Shown: positions 1 to 10,700 of the stretch, one piece after another
Layout of the letters: the number at the start of each line of letters is the position of its first letter
Position numbering within the stretch: position 1 is the first letter of the stretch
Assembly: GCA_029379225.1 (NCBI GenBank)
Contig: JAQYWR010000013.1
Coordinates: 1-64,000, forward strand
Direction of reading: 5' to 3'
DNA from: Nostoc sp. S4
GTDB taxonomy: Bacteria; Cyanobacteriota; Cyanobacteriia; Cyanobacteriales; Nostocaceae
Length of the DNA: 64,000 bases
Notes under the pieces: model-generated
Database searches by the model: none
Told to the model about the DNA's origin: nothing
Seen by the model: only the letters and a program-made list of their open reading frames with translations
Program-made: the position numbers and the translations under genes

Positions 1-92
1 TCTTTATCTGTGATAAATCAGTCCTGGATCTTGTACCTCACTTAGTTGCAATCTGTTGTAAATCAGTTTCCAGTTGTATTGATAACTATTAA

Positions 93-1364
93 TTAAGCTG
101 CAATCTGAGGTCGGTTATTGGATGCGGTTTGAGCTAGCAAATGAGTGTAGAGTTGAGTTAGTCGGAATGCCACACTATACCAGCTAAAGGCAATTTCTGT
201 ACGTTGCCGAGCCGCTTCACCTAACTGGTCTCGCCATGTTGGGTTAGTAATAATGCGGTCTATAGCAGCAGCAAAAGCTACCTCATCTTTAGGTGGTACA
301 AGTAACCCTGTGACTTCTGGTACAACAGTAAATTGCAATCCACCAACATTACTAGCGACCACTGGAGTCTTACTCGCCATTGCTTCAATAGCAACTAAAC
401 CAAAAGGTTCATAGTGACTCGGCACTACACAGACATCAGCAGCGGCGTAGTAGAAGGGAAGGACAGTATCATCTAAGCGACCGGCAAAGGTTGTACAATT
501 TTCTAGTCCGAGTTGTGTGACAATGCTGGCAATGCGATCGCGTTCGATGCCATCACTCTGATGAGGACGGCTACCACCCCCAATTACTAGTTGGAAGTTA
601 GCTTTATCTCTGAAACTAGACTTGGCAACAGCTCTGACTAAGGTTTCTATTCCTTTACGGCGGTCAAAGCGACCAACGTAAAGAACTATCTTGGCATCTG
701 GTGCAATTCCTAATTTTTCCCGCGCTACAGACCGCTGAATTTCCCCAAATTTGTCTGTATCAGTGCCGCAGGGAATCATTTCAATCTTCCCCTTGCTGGA
801 AACGAGTACCCGCATATGCTTTTGCTCTTGCGGACTTGTGGCAACCACACAGTCTACAGTTTCTAAACAAGCTTTTTCTACAGCTAATCGTTGAGCAGCA
901 ATTACTGGGACATCACCAATACTTCTGTATTTGACCGCTCCTAAAGAGTGGTAAGTGTGTACCTGAATCAAGGGTTGCAGCTTTTTCAATTCTATACCAA
1001 CCCAAGAAGACAACCAATAGTTGGTATGAATTAGGGAGTAACGGAACCCTTGATGCTGCTGGAATCGTTGGAATTCTTGAATGAATTCAGGTAAATGGTC
1101 AAATAAATTATCTCGCCCGATAAATTCAGCTGGGCCAGCTTTTAACCGAATAGTACGACAGTTTGGGCTGTGTTGAACAATCGCAGCTTGTTCGGGACTA
1201 CTACGACGAGTCAACATATCCACTTGCCAACCAAGCTTTGCTAGTGCATAACCTACTTGACGCACATATACATTTTGACCTCCTGCCTCTTCTTGACCAA
1301 TTTCAACAGCTGGGTCACCATCAATAGAAATTAGGGCAATGCGAAGTTTGTTATTCTGGAACAT
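93..1364 (-). CDS. GT4-family glycosyltransferase, sucrose-phosphate-synthase-like (minimal single-domain form)
   Basis: A 423-aa retaining GT-B glycosyltransferase. The N-terminus has the glycine-rich acceptor loop EEAGGQNVYV typical of sucrose-phosphate and sucrose synthases. The middle has LIHTNYWLSSW and HTYHSLG, and the C-terminal half carries the nucleotide-sugar E-x7-E signature in HYEPFGLVAIEAMAS. The length fits the minimal cyanobacterial SPS enzymes, which lack a fused phosphatase domain. The expected reaction is UDP-(or ADP-)glucose plus fructose-6-phosphate to sucrose-6-phosphate in the cytosol; sucrose is a compatible solute in these organisms. Other GT4 enzymes share this architecture, so the exact acceptor is inferred. 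The gene stands alone, and its roughly 170-nt leader begins with a c-di-AMP-type riboswitch (1530-1730). No terminator is visible in the 92 bases downstream. Confidence 0.75.
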   Translation of the reverse strand: MFQNNKLRIALISIDGDPAVEIGQEEAGGQNVYVRQVGYALAKLGWQVDMLTRRSSPEQAAIVQHSPNCRTIRLKAGPAEFIGRDNLFDHLPEFIQEFQRFQQHQGFRYSLIHTNYWLSSWVGIELKKLQPLIQVHTYHSLGAVKYRSIGDVPVIAAQRLAVEKACLETVDCVVATSPQEQKHMRVLVSSKGKIEMIPCGTDTDKFGEIQRSVAREKLGIAPDAKIVLYVGRFDRRKGIETLVRAVAKSSFRDKANFQLVIGGGSRPHQSDGIERDRIASIVTQLGLENCTTFAGRLDDTVLPFYYAAADVCVVPSHYEPFGLVAIEAMASKTPVVASNVGGLQFTVVPEVTGLLVPPKDEVAFAAAIDRIITNPTWRDQLGEAARQRTEIAFSWYSVAFRLTQLYTHLLAQTASNNRPQIAA

Positions 1365-1529
1365 GGTTGAACTTTACCTCAAGGTAAACAATCCTGCCTC
1401 AAACGCCAGAAATTAAGGTAATATTATCCTCTCCTCAAGGTCGAGGGCAGGTACAACTAAGTGCAAAGTTACCAGCCAAAGGACACTGACGAGAACAAGG
1501 CATTACTTGTAAGAATGCTGCTCGTTCAG

Positions 1530-1730
1530 TCTCCCCTCAATGCCGACGAAGTTAGCTGACGGGCTAGGACTGAGAGATGTCCTTCTTGATAAAATCATGA
1601 GTTGGAAGTTATGAGTTATTTATTTAGTAACTTTAACTCCTCATTTTCTGCAAGATACGCCCCAGGGTTGGTTCCTCCGCTCCGGTTTACCTTTAAAAAA
1701 GTTTTTAGGTAATAAAGTGGATTAGGCAGA
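1530..1730 (-). promoter_or_regulatory. c-di-AMP riboswitch (ydaO/yuaA type) in the leader of the sucrose-phosphate-synthase-like gene
   Basis: Read on the minus strand, the region shows the conserved ydaO blocks in order. These are TGCCTAATCC opening P1 (1719-1728), GGAGGAACC (1670-1678), TGGGGCGTATC (1654-1664), a GGAC/GTCC hairpin (1569-1584), the signature CCCGTCAGCTAAC (1551-1563), and CGTCGGCA closing P1 (1541-1548). P1 pairs TGCC (1725-1728) with GGCA (1541-1544). A variable AT-rich arm lies between 1585 and 1650. Downstream, 1486-1529 forms a strong stem-loop that could be the expression platform, but it has no U-run. The assignment comes from recalled family motifs, not a covariance search. 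Confidence 0.85.
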
Positions 1731-1966
1731 CTGATTTAATTTTCTTCAAAGTTTATAACGTGTGTTCATTAACCATGTCAACAGTATGAACAAAAAAAGT
1801 ATGATGAGTATAAAGTGACTCAGGATTGGGTATGGGGGCATTAAGCATTAACACGAACCTGAGTTCGATGAGGATTGAAAGAGTATATTAATGTTAGAAA
1901 CCAAAATCGAGTGTGAATTGGTAATTACAATCTTATTGAGTTACTATCCGAGCTTCAAAAAACAGG

Positions 1967-2136
1967 TAAGTAGCTCAACCTAATTAAACCTAAAATGTGA
2001 TTACGAGCAAAACAAAGTCAAGCGTACCACTTCCCTGCGGGACGCTACGCGAACGTGGAAGCAAGCTACGCAAAGCGTCTCGTAGAGAAGTAATTGCAAA
2101 GATTCTATTTTACGTTTTTTAAAATTGACTTACTTA
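1967..2136. repeat. MITE-like interspersed repeat, copy 1
   Basis: A segment of about 170 bp bounded by imperfect terminal inverted repeats, TAAGTAGCTCAAC at the left and ATTGACTTACTTA at the right. It contains the common cyanobacterial motif GCGTCTCGTAGAGAAG and a block GCAAAGATTC near the right end. A second copy with the same ends and the same internal order lies at 7579-7732. No transposase is encoded, so a non-autonomous element is inferred. Confidence 0.7.
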
Positions 2137-2490
2137 TCTAGCTGATTTTAAATGTGTAGGCTGGTGATTTCACCACAGACATTCAGAGACTTCAAGGCTG
2201 TTGGAGGTGACAAAATCTAGGTTTTTCAAGCAGGGTTTGATGCTATTACAAGCAGTTACTTCAGTTACAATCGCTTAAATAGTTCTTTGTTCTTCCAAGA
2301 TTATAGATTTGCCATTCTTGAAAATAAGCCTATTGGTTTTTCGCCCAATTTAGATATTTAAATAGTTTAGCGTGCTAATAAATATTTCTATTTCTTGGCA
2401 TACATCACGAGCGATCGTCCAAAAGGTAGTAATAAAATGCACATTGCAAATTAAAAGGCATTAACATAACTTGTGCATCAAATTTAGGTC

Positions 2491-2543
2491 TTGTGGAGCG
2501 GGTATCTTGCCTGCCCGGATGGGTGTCCTCACCCATCCCACAA
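2491..2543. repeat. cruciform palindromic repeat
   Basis: An outer stem TTGTGG/CCACAA encloses two smaller hairpins, GCGGGTA...TGCCTGC and GGATGGGT...ACCCATCC. The wording resembles palindromic repeats scattered through Nostocales genomes. No flanking gene on the same strand ends here, and no T-run follows. Confidence 0.5.
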
Positions 2544-2922
2544 CAAAACCATAATCCAATATTTTAACCTTGCCATGCCACTAAGTATATTTTACACAAT
2601 CAAATATGAGTTTTAGACCATTTATTTTTAGCATATCTTATTTATTACAGTAATAATACTGTAGTAATTATTATGTTTTTAGCATAATTTTGTACTGAGT
2701 TATGATATCAAACTTTTTTATTTTACCTAAATAAAAAGAGGTTAAATTACCCATTTTATTTACCGATGGAAGCGGATGTTTAAGCATTTGCTTCCTGCTT
2801 AGTGCTGGGTGAATAAAGTCATCAATTTTGAGTTGCCAAATTTTATCTACTATCAACAATCATTGTGCAACTACCAGAACACAAACTTCTAAATCCCAAC
2901 TAACTTTACAGAGGAACTACAA

Positions 2923-5900
2923 ATGGCAAATCGAAATATTGTCTTTATCGATGCAGCAGTTATCGACTACGAAAGTTTGATTGCTGGCATCAAACCAGGT
3001 ACTAGTGTAGTAATCCTTGACTCCACCAAGGATGGGGTAGAACAAATCACTCAAGCTTTGCAAGGTGGCAAATACCAATCAGTTCAAATTATCTCCCACG
3101 GCAGCGAAGGTAGTTTGCAACTAGGATCGACTCAACTCAATGCCAGTAATTTGAACTCTTATAGCAATCAGTTGCAACAGTGGAGAGATTATTTAACTGA
3201 TGATGCTGACATTCTGCTTTACGGTTGCAACGTGGCATCTGGAGATCAAAATTTTGTCCAACAATTGAGCCAAATCACAGGCGCAGATGTGGCTGCTTCT
3301 GATGACATCACAGGTAATGCCGAGTTGGGTGGTGACTGGGATTTAGAAGTGAAGATTGGCGAGATTGAGTCAGACTTAGCCTTGACACCAGAGGTCACAA
3401 AGGCTTATCGCTCAATATTACCCTCATTATTTGCACCTGCTACCAACTTTAGCGTGGGAAGCAATCCCCCTTCCGTAACAGTTGGGGACTTCAACAAAGA
3501 CGGCAACTCTGACTTAGCCGTGGCTAACATTAACTCCAACAATATTTCAGTGCTGTTGGGCAATGGCAGTGGTGGTTTTGGAACTGCCAGTAATTTTAGT
3601 GTTGCAGACTCTCCCATTTCCTTGACGGTAGGGGACTTCAACAAAGATGGTAACTCTGACTTAGCGGTAGCAAATGCAGGTGCCGATAATATTTCAGTAC
3701 TGTTGGGCAATGGCAATGGTGGCTTTGGCAGTGCCACTAACTTTGCTGTGGGAAGCACTCCCTTTTCCATAACAGTGGGAGACTTCAACAAAGACGGCAA
3801 CTCTGACTTAGCAGTAGCTAACTCTAACTCCAACAATATTTCAGTGCTGTTGGGCAATGGCAGTGGTGGTTTTAGCGCTGCCAGCAATTATGCTGTGGGA
3901 GATTTTCCCTATTCTGTGACAGTGGGGGACTTCAACAAAGACGGCAACTCTGACTTAGCAGTAGCAAATGCAGGCTCTGACAAGATTTCAGTGCTGTTGG
4001 GCAATGGCAATGGTGGCTTTGGCACTGCCACTAACTTTGCTGTGGGAAGCACTCCCGTTTCCGTAACAGTGGGAGACTTCAACAATGACGGCAACTCTGA
4101 CTTAGCCGTGGCTAACAATTCCTCCAACAATGTTTCAGTGCTGTTGGGTAATAGCAGTGGTGGTTTTGGGGGTGCGAGCAATTTTGGCGTCGGCAGCGCT
4201 CCTTATTCTGTGACAGTGGGAGACTTCAACAATGACGGCAACTCTGACTTAGCCGTAGCTAACGCTGACTCAGACAATGTTTCAATACTGTTGGGCAATG
4301 GCACTGGTGGTTTTAATACTGCCACTAATTTTGGTGTTGGTAGCACTCCGAATTACGTGGCAGTGGGGGACTTCGACAAAGACAACGACCTTGACTTAGT
4401 AGTGGCTAATTCAGGCTCCGGTAACGTTTCAGTGCTACTGAATACTACTTCCAGTGGAGGCTATATACCGCCAAAAGTTAACTTTGGTGCTGCTAGCTAC
4501 AATACTACAGAAGGTAGTACCGCCACTCAGGTAACTATTGCTGTTACTTTAGACGCTACTCCCAACACCAATGTCACAGTTCCTATTGTCATCAAAAATA
4601 CTAGCACCGCTACTAGTGGCAGTGATTACACTTTTTCCCCCACTACTCTCACCTTTGCCAGTGGGGCAACAGGTTCAAATTTAACCCAACTGGTGACTTT
4701 CACCATTGACCCAGATGATTTACCTGAGAATGCCGAAACGGTTGTACTTAACTTTGGCACACTGACGGGGGCTGTTGGAGGCACAATCACTCAAACTACT
4801 CTGAATATTGCTGCTAACGATGCGATTCAATACGCAATTTCCACTAATACGCCAACTTTGACTGAAGGTAATAGCGGTACTCAATCTGTTAGCTTTACCG
4901 TCACCCGCAGTGGTGGTATTGGTGTGGCGAGTACAGTAGATTATGCTTTGAGTGGTACAGCAACTTTAAACAGTGACTACAACAATATTCAGGTTACGAA
5001 TGGCGGAACTGCTTCATCAGGAACTTTAAGCTTTGCAGTTGGAGAAACAACAAAGACAATTACACTTGATGTTTTGGGTGACAAGACAATTGAATCTGAT
5101 GAAAACATCATTGTTACTCTAAGTAACCCCAATCTCACAACTTCACCAGCAAGTTCCACAATTACTACTAGTTCAGCTCAAGTAGACATTATTAACGACG
5201 ACCAAGTAATTCCTGTACCGACAGTAATCAACGAAATTCTTTTCGATCCTCCAGCTACAGACAGCCCCAAAGAATATATTGAACTGCGTGGCACTCCCGG
5301 TACTACTCTAGCAGCTGGAACTTATTTAGTTGGAATTGAAGGTGATTCTGGCTCCCCTAATCCTGGCGCTGTTCAAGATATTTTTGATTTGTCTGGTAAA
5401 CAGTTTGGTAGTAATGGGTTTTTGGTTCTGCTGCAAAAAGGCAGTACTTATACAGCCAAACCTGGTGCAAATGTAGTAATTAATACTGGAACTGGAGCCG
5501 GATGGGGGAACGGAGCCTCAAGTTCAATTGGTCACACGGGCCCAAACGATATTGAAAGTGGATCTGTTAGCTTTTTCCTGATTAAAACTGCTACTGCACC
5601 CACCTTGAGCAATGATATTGACTCAAATAACGATGGTATTGCTGATGGTAGTACTTACTCAAATTGGACTGTGCTGGATTCAGTTTCGGTTTTAGATGGG
5701 GGAACCATAGATAAAGCCTATGGCTCGATTGTATTTAGAAAAGGCACTGGCGGTTCGGTTCCAACGAATGCCACAGTTGTTAACACCTCATTTATACCAG
5801 GATATGTAGGACGTTCAGGTGATACCACAGGTTCAACAGCCTCTGATTGGGTGGCAAGTATAATCACTGGCACAGCACCAAATTTGACATTAGGTGCTGA

Positions 5901-7404
5901 TACTAAAACATCACCTGGAAGCTTTGCTGGGCAATCGCTAAATCACATTGGAGACACTAACTTTACTCTTACTACTAATGTCAATTACGCTATTTCAACT
6001 GCTAGCCCAACTGTAACTGAAGGTGATATTAATAGCAAAACAGTCACCTTCACTGTGACTCGCAGTGGTGATACTACCGTTTCCACTAGCGTAAATTATG
6101 TTCTCAATGGCACAGCAACTTTTAATAGTGATTACAATAGCGTTAAAGTTGCAGGTGTTACAGGTAGTTCATCTGGGACTTTAAAATTCGCTGCTGGTGA
6201 TACAACAAAGGCTATTACCTTAAATGTTCTGAATGATAAAATCACTGAAGCTAACGAAACCATTAATCTCAACCTGAGTTATCCCAACCAAACAAATGCG
6301 ATCGCTCCAGGGGCAGTCACTATAGTTGATGATGACAATGCACCCAGTATCTCCATCGCAGATAAAAGCGGCAGTGAAGATAGCGGTAGTCTTGCTTTTA
6401 CCGTCAAACTCTCCAATGCAAGCAATAACGTCATTACAGTCGATTACAACACTAGTAATGATACTGCGATCGCATCTGGTGATTACACCCCAGTCACAGG
6501 AACCCTGACTTTCAACCCTGGAGTTACTAGTCAGACAATTACCGTACCAATTGTTGATGATTTCGTTGTTGAATCAAGTAAGCGCTTTTTTGTCAATCTG
6601 ACCAATCCCACCAATGCCACCATTGCTGATAATCAAGCTAATGGTACTATTACTGACGACGATATAGCGGGTTTTAGTATCTCTCCCACAACTGCACTAG
6701 TAACTAGTGAAGCGGGTGGCAGTGCTAACTTCAGTATTCAACTCACTAGCCAACCCACTGCCGATGTCAGCTTAAGTTTGAGTAGTTCTAATCCGAATGA
6801 AGGTACTGTTTCAGTTGGTAGCGTTACCTTTACAGCAGCTAACTGGAATACACCTCAAACAATTACGGTTATAGGTGTTAATGATGGTGTTGCAGATGAC
6901 AACACTGCTTACCAAATTATTACTAGCGCAGCGGTTAGTAATGATGCTAAATATAACAATCTCAACCCCAGCGATGTTGATGTAGTTAACATAAAAAATG
7001 GTAACCAAGTTAATAGCATTATTACAGGTTCAGCCAAGGCTGATACCTCCTTGCAGGGAACTAGCTCAGACGACTTGATTTTTGGCTTTGCTGGTAATGA
7101 TGTAATTGTTGGTGGAGCAGGAAACGACCAACTTTACGGCGGTTTGGGTACTGATATTCTTACAGGGGGTGCAGGCAATGATATCTTTGTGCTTGCCAAA
7201 GGTGAAGGTAGAGATACCATTAAAGACTTCAACACTAGTGAAGATTTGATTGCTTTATCAGGTGGGTTGAGCTATTCAGGTTTGTCTATTACTCAGAGCG
7301 GCAAAGATACCTTAATTAAGGTTACTTCCACTAACGAAAGTCTTGCTTTGTTAAGTGGAATTACGGCATCCACTTTAAACGCTAACTATTTTATCACTTA
7401 CTAA
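2923..7404 (+). CDS. DUF4347 / FG-GAP / Calx-beta / RTX giant surface or secreted protein
   Basis: A 1493-aa modular protein. Residues about 4-165 form a DUF4347 domain (IVFIDAAVIDYESLI, ISHGSEGSL, DILLYGCNVA). Residues about 170-505 are seven FG-GAP/VCBS-like repeats built on VGDFNKDGNSDLAVAN, with a 147-bp DNA period. Then come Calx-beta domains (VTEGDINS, DDDNA signatures), a lamin-tail-like segment starting VINEILFDPPATDSPKEYIE (about 768-1000), and further Calx-beta units. The end carries RTX nonapeptides (GGAGNDQLYGG, GGAGNDIFVL; about 1390-1430) and a hydrophobic tail. RTX repeats bind calcium and usually mark type I secretion, so an extracellular role in adhesion or the sheath is inferred. 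There is no classical signal peptide, consistent with C-terminal export. A sister DUF4347 gene follows at 7782. Confidence 0.9.
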   Translation: MANRNIVFIDAAVIDYESLIAGIKPGTSVVILDSTKDGVEQITQALQGGKYQSVQIISHGSEGSLQLGSTQLNASNLNSYSNQLQQWRDYLTDDADILLYGCNVASGDQNFVQQLSQITGADVAASDDITGNAELGGDWDLEVKIGEIESDLALTPEVTKAYRSILPSLFAPATNFSVGSNPPSVTVGDFNKDGNSDLAVANINSNNISVLLGNGSGGFGTASNFSVADSPISLTVGDFNKDGNSDLAVANAGADNISVLLGNGNGGFGSATNFAVGSTPFSITVGDFNKDGNSDLAVANSNSNNISVLLGNGSGGFSAASNYAVGDFPYSVTVGDFNKDGNSDLAVANAGSDKISVLLGNGNGGFGTATNFAVGSTPVSVTVGDFNNDGNSDLAVANNSSNNVSVLLGNSSGGFGGASNFGVGSAPYSVTVGDFNNDGNSDLAVANADSDNVSILLGNGTGGFNTATNFGVGSTPNYVAVGDFDKDNDLDLVVANSGSGNVSVLLNTTSSGGYIPPKVNFGAASYNTTEGSTATQVTIAVTLDATPNTNVTVPIVIKNTSTATSGSDYTFSPTTLTFASGATGSNLTQLVTFTIDPDDLPENAETVVLNFGTLTGAVGGTITQTTLNIAANDAIQYAISTNTPTLTEGNSGTQSVSFTVTRSGGIGVASTVDYALSGTATLNSDYNNIQVTNGGTASSGTLSFAVGETTKTITLDVLGDKTIESDENIIVTLSNPNLTTSPASSTITTSSAQVDIINDDQVIPVPTVINEILFDPPATDSPKEYIELRGTPGTTLAAGTYLVGIEGDSGSPNPGAVQDIFDLSGKQFGSNGFLVLLQKGSTYTAKPGANVVINTGTGAGWGNGASSSIGHTGPNDIESGSVSFFLIKTATAPTLSNDIDSNNDGIADGSTYSNWTVLDSVSVLDGGTIDKAYGSIVFRKGTGGSVPTNATVVNTSFIPGYVGRSGDTTGSTASDWVASIITGTAPNLTLGADTKTSPGSFAGQSLNHIGDTNFTLTTNVNYAISTASPTVTEGDINSKTVTFTVTRSGDTTVSTSVNYVLNGTATFNSDYNSVKVAGVTGSSSGTLKFAAGDTTKAITLNVLNDKITEANETINLNLSYPNQTNAIAPGAVTIVDDDNAPSISIADKSGSEDSGSLAFTVKLSNASNNVITVDYNTSNDTAIASGDYTPVTGTLTFNPGVTSQTITVPIVDDFVVESSKRFFVNLTNPTNATIADNQANGTITDDDIAGFSISPTTALVTSEAGGSANFSIQLTSQPTADVSLSLSSSNPNEGTVSVGSVTFTAANWNTPQTITVIGVNDGVADDNTAYQIITSAAVSNDAKYNNLNPSDVDVVNIKNGNQVNSIITGSAKADTSLQGTSSDDLIFGFAGNDVIVGGAGNDQLYGGLGTDILTGGAGNDIFVLAKGEGRDTIKDFNTSEDLIALSGGLSYSGLSITQSGKDTLIKVTSTNESLALLSGITASTLNANYFITY

Positions 7405-7432
7405 TACACCACGGCAGTGATAGAGCAACTAT

Positions 7433-7458
7433 ACCCGGTTTATCTAAATAAATCGGGT
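7433..7458 (+). terminator. rho-independent terminator after the DUF4347/RTX gene
   Basis: An 11-bp stem, ACCCGGTTTAT pairing with ATAAATCGGGT (one wobble pair) around a short loop, followed within a few bases by CTCAATTTTTTT. It lies 29 bases after the stop codon. Confidence 0.8.
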
Positions 7459-7578
7459 TTCTCAATTTTTTTACTTCTAGAAAATTAGTTGAATAATTCT
7501 AAATTTAGAAATCAGAATTACTCTTCATGGGGGACGGAATCTGCCATAAGCAGAAAAATACCTTTGTAATAACGCTTA

Positions 7579-7732
7579 TAAGTAGCTCAACCTAATTAAA
7601 CGTGAAATGTTATTACGAACAAAACGGAATGTATACGCGTTCGCGAAGCGTCTCGTAGAGAAGCATCTTCCCAAAGGGTAGCAAAGTAATCGCAAAGATT
7701 CCATCTTACATTTTATAATGTTGACCTACTTA
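7579..7732. repeat. MITE-like interspersed repeat, copy 2
   Basis: Same family as 1967-2136. The ends are TAAGTAGCTCAACC and GTTGACCTACTTA, and the shared internal blocks include GCGTCTCGTAGAGAAG and CGCAAAGATTCCAT. It is slightly shorter (154 bp) because the central arm differs. It lies about 50 bases before the second DUF4347 gene, as copy 1 lies ahead of the first. Confidence 0.7.
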
Positions 7733-7781
7733 TCTGATAAATATCTTAATCAATCTATAGTTTTATCAAAGGATAAAAGTT

Positions 7782-10700
7782 ATGAGAAATCAGTCACAAA
7801 ATAGTCATATTAAAAATCAAACTCATTCTAGTAAAAACTTACTAGAAGCAAGCAAAAATATTATTTTTATAGATAGTGAAGTTATTGATTATCAAAGCCT
7901 AGTAGCAGGTGTCACACCGGGTAGTGAAGTTGTTATCCTTGACCATACTCGAGACGGTTTAACCCAAATCACTGAGTTTCTGGCAGGATGTAAACCTAAC
8001 TCAGTTCAATCAATTCACATTGTCTCCCACGGCAGTGAAGGGAGTTTGCAATTGGGGTCAACTTACCTTAGTCTTACTAACCTCAATAGCTATGCAAATC
8101 AGTTACGAAAGTGGACAACTGTTTTAACTGATAACGCTGATATCCTACTTTATGGCTGTGATGTAGCCAACGGTGAAGGCACGAAATTTGTGCAAATTCT
8201 TAGCCGAATTACTGGGGCAGATGTTGCCGCTTCCAATAATAAAACAGGAAGTGCAGCTTTAGGTGGCGACTGGGATTTAGAGGTGAAGACAGGGAAAATT
8301 GAGGCTTCACTGGCATTTCAACCGGAAGTAATACAGGCTTACAAATCTATTTTGCCAGCTAGTTTTACTGGGACATACTCTCAAAACTTTAACTCATTAG
8401 TTAGTTTCGGAACATCTATTCCTTGGGTTGATGATTCAACCATTTCAGGCTGGTATGCCACAAGAACAACTTACAACGCTGGTAGTGGCACTAATAATAC
8501 AGGTGGATTGTACAGTTTTGGTACTAGTACCACTGCTCTAGATCGGGCCCTTGGTTCTATAGCTTCTGCTAGTACAGGAACTATTCATTATGGGTTACGC
8601 CTCCAAAACAACACAGGTTCAACAATTACTCAGTTGCTAGTAGGTTACACGGGTGAACAATGGCGTAATGGTAATAATACATCTCCGCAACAGCTGAAAT
8701 TTAGTTATCAAACTGGGTCAACTCTCACAAGTTTGACAACAGGAACATGGACGCCTGTCACATCGCTAGATTTCACTGGGCCAATTGCAAATGCAACCGT
8801 AGCTGCCCTAAATGGTAATCAAAGTGCCAATCGAGTTGTCATCACACCTGTAACAATTACCCTAGCTACCCCAATCGCTAACGGTGAAGAGATTATATTG
8901 CGTTGGGAAGATGTAGATGATGGCGGCAACGATCACGGTTTAGCGATCGATGATGTATCTGTCAAAGTAGATAACACTACCTATATAGTCACTAATACCA
9001 ATGACAGCGGTGCTGGCTCGTTAAGGCAAGCTATTATCAATGCCAATAACGATCCAGGGATTGAGACAATCATCTTTGATACGACTGGGATATTCGGCGA
9101 TGCTACTCCCGACACGATTACCCTCACTTCTGGAGAATTGGATGTTACTGAAGGAGTCATCATTCAAGGAACTGGAGCTAATAAACTCACAATTAGTGGT
9201 AATAATGCTTCTCGTGTTTTTAATGCCACTGCCTCCCTTTCAATTGATGGGTTGAAGATAACTGGAGGAAATGCAGGAAATAACAATGGTGGTGGCATCT
9301 ACAGCACCAGTAGTGTCACACTCAGTAATAGCATCATTTCCAACAACACAGCGAACACTAGCGGTGGCGGCATTTACAGCAGTAGCGCCACAATCAGCAA
9401 TAGCACTATTTCCAGCAACACCGCAAACACTAACGGTGGCGGTATCTACAGCAGTAGCACCACAATCAGCAATAGCACCATTTCCAGCAACACGGCTAAC
9501 AGCAACGGCGGCGGCATTTACAGCAGTAGTAATCTCACCTTAAGCAATAGCACTATTTCTAGCAATACAGCTAAAACTTATGGTGGCGGCATCTACACTA
9601 GCAATGCCACAGTCAGCAATAGCACTATCTTTGGGAATACTGCTGATAGTGATAACAGTGGCCAAGGTGATGGTGGCGGCATTTATAAATATAGCGGCAC
9701 AGTGAACATTAGCAATAGTATTATTGCTGGCAATATCGATCCAGGTAATCAAGGAGCAGATGTCTATGGTAGTAACTTCAATGGTAATGCTTATAACCTG
9801 ATTGGCAAAATTGCTGGTAAATCATCCGGGACTTTGGGCACAGGTACAGATATTATTAATCCTAGCCCCGGACTTAAACCACTAGGAAATTACGGCGGTT
9901 CTACACAAACTCACGCCTTAGACTTTAACAGTCCTGCTAGGAATGCTGGCAATCCGGGTTACAGTGGTAGCTTAACAACCGACCAACGCGGCACGGGTTT
10001 TAACCGGATTGAAAGCGGCAGACTTGACATTGGAGCATTTGAATATGTGCTGCCAAAAGTTAGCTTTGGTGCTGCTACGTACAATACAACAGAAGATAGT
10101 ACCGCGACTATAGTAACAATTCCTGTTACCTTAGACGCTTCTCCTGAAACGGCTGTCACAGTTCCTATTGTCATCAAAAATACTAGCACTGCTACTAGTG
10201 GCAGTGATTACACTTTTTCTCCCACTACCATCTCTTTTACTGCTGGGGCGACAGGCTCAAATTTAACAAAGCTAATTACTTTTACTATTAACCCAGACGA
10301 TTTACCTGAGAATGCAGAAACAATTGTACTCAACTTCGGTACGCTAATAGGGGCTGATTTGGGGACAATAGCTGAAAGTACTCTAAATATTGCTGCTAAT
10401 GATTCGATTCAATATGCCATTTCCAGTAATACTCTAACTTTAACTGAAGGTAATAGCGGTACTCAAGCTGTTACCTTCACGGTTACTCGCAGTGGTGGTA
10501 TTGGCGTGGCTAGTACCGTGAATTATGCTTTTAACGGTGCGGCAATTTTTGGCACTGACTATAACAATATTCAAGTAACAGGTGGAGGAACTACTGCATC
10601 AGGAACTTTAAGCTTCGCTGTTGGGGAAACCACAAAAATAATTACAGCCGATGTTTTAGGTGACAACACATTTGAACTCAATGAAGATATTACTGTTATC

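Larger units (their letters stand above)
1731..2922. other. intergenic, repeat-rich, no supported gene
   Basis: No convincing coding region is seen in this 1.2-kb stretch. It holds a MITE-like repeat (1967-2136) and a cruciform repeat (2491-2543). The rest is AT-rich DNA before the DUF4347 gene, whose ribosome site GAGGA sits about 8 nt before its ATG. A 62-codon minus-strand frame at 2671-2859 has no recognisable features and is not called. Confidence 0.6.

Noticed and set aside
2671-2859. A 62-codon minus-strand frame.
   Set aside because: No ribosome site, family resemblance or context; AT-rich intergenic DNA.
3405-4181. Two long minus-strand frames (160 and 90 codons) inside the FG-GAP region.
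   Set aside because: They are antisense shadows of the 147-bp repeats, with repetitive PLPLPNSTEIL text and no independent support.
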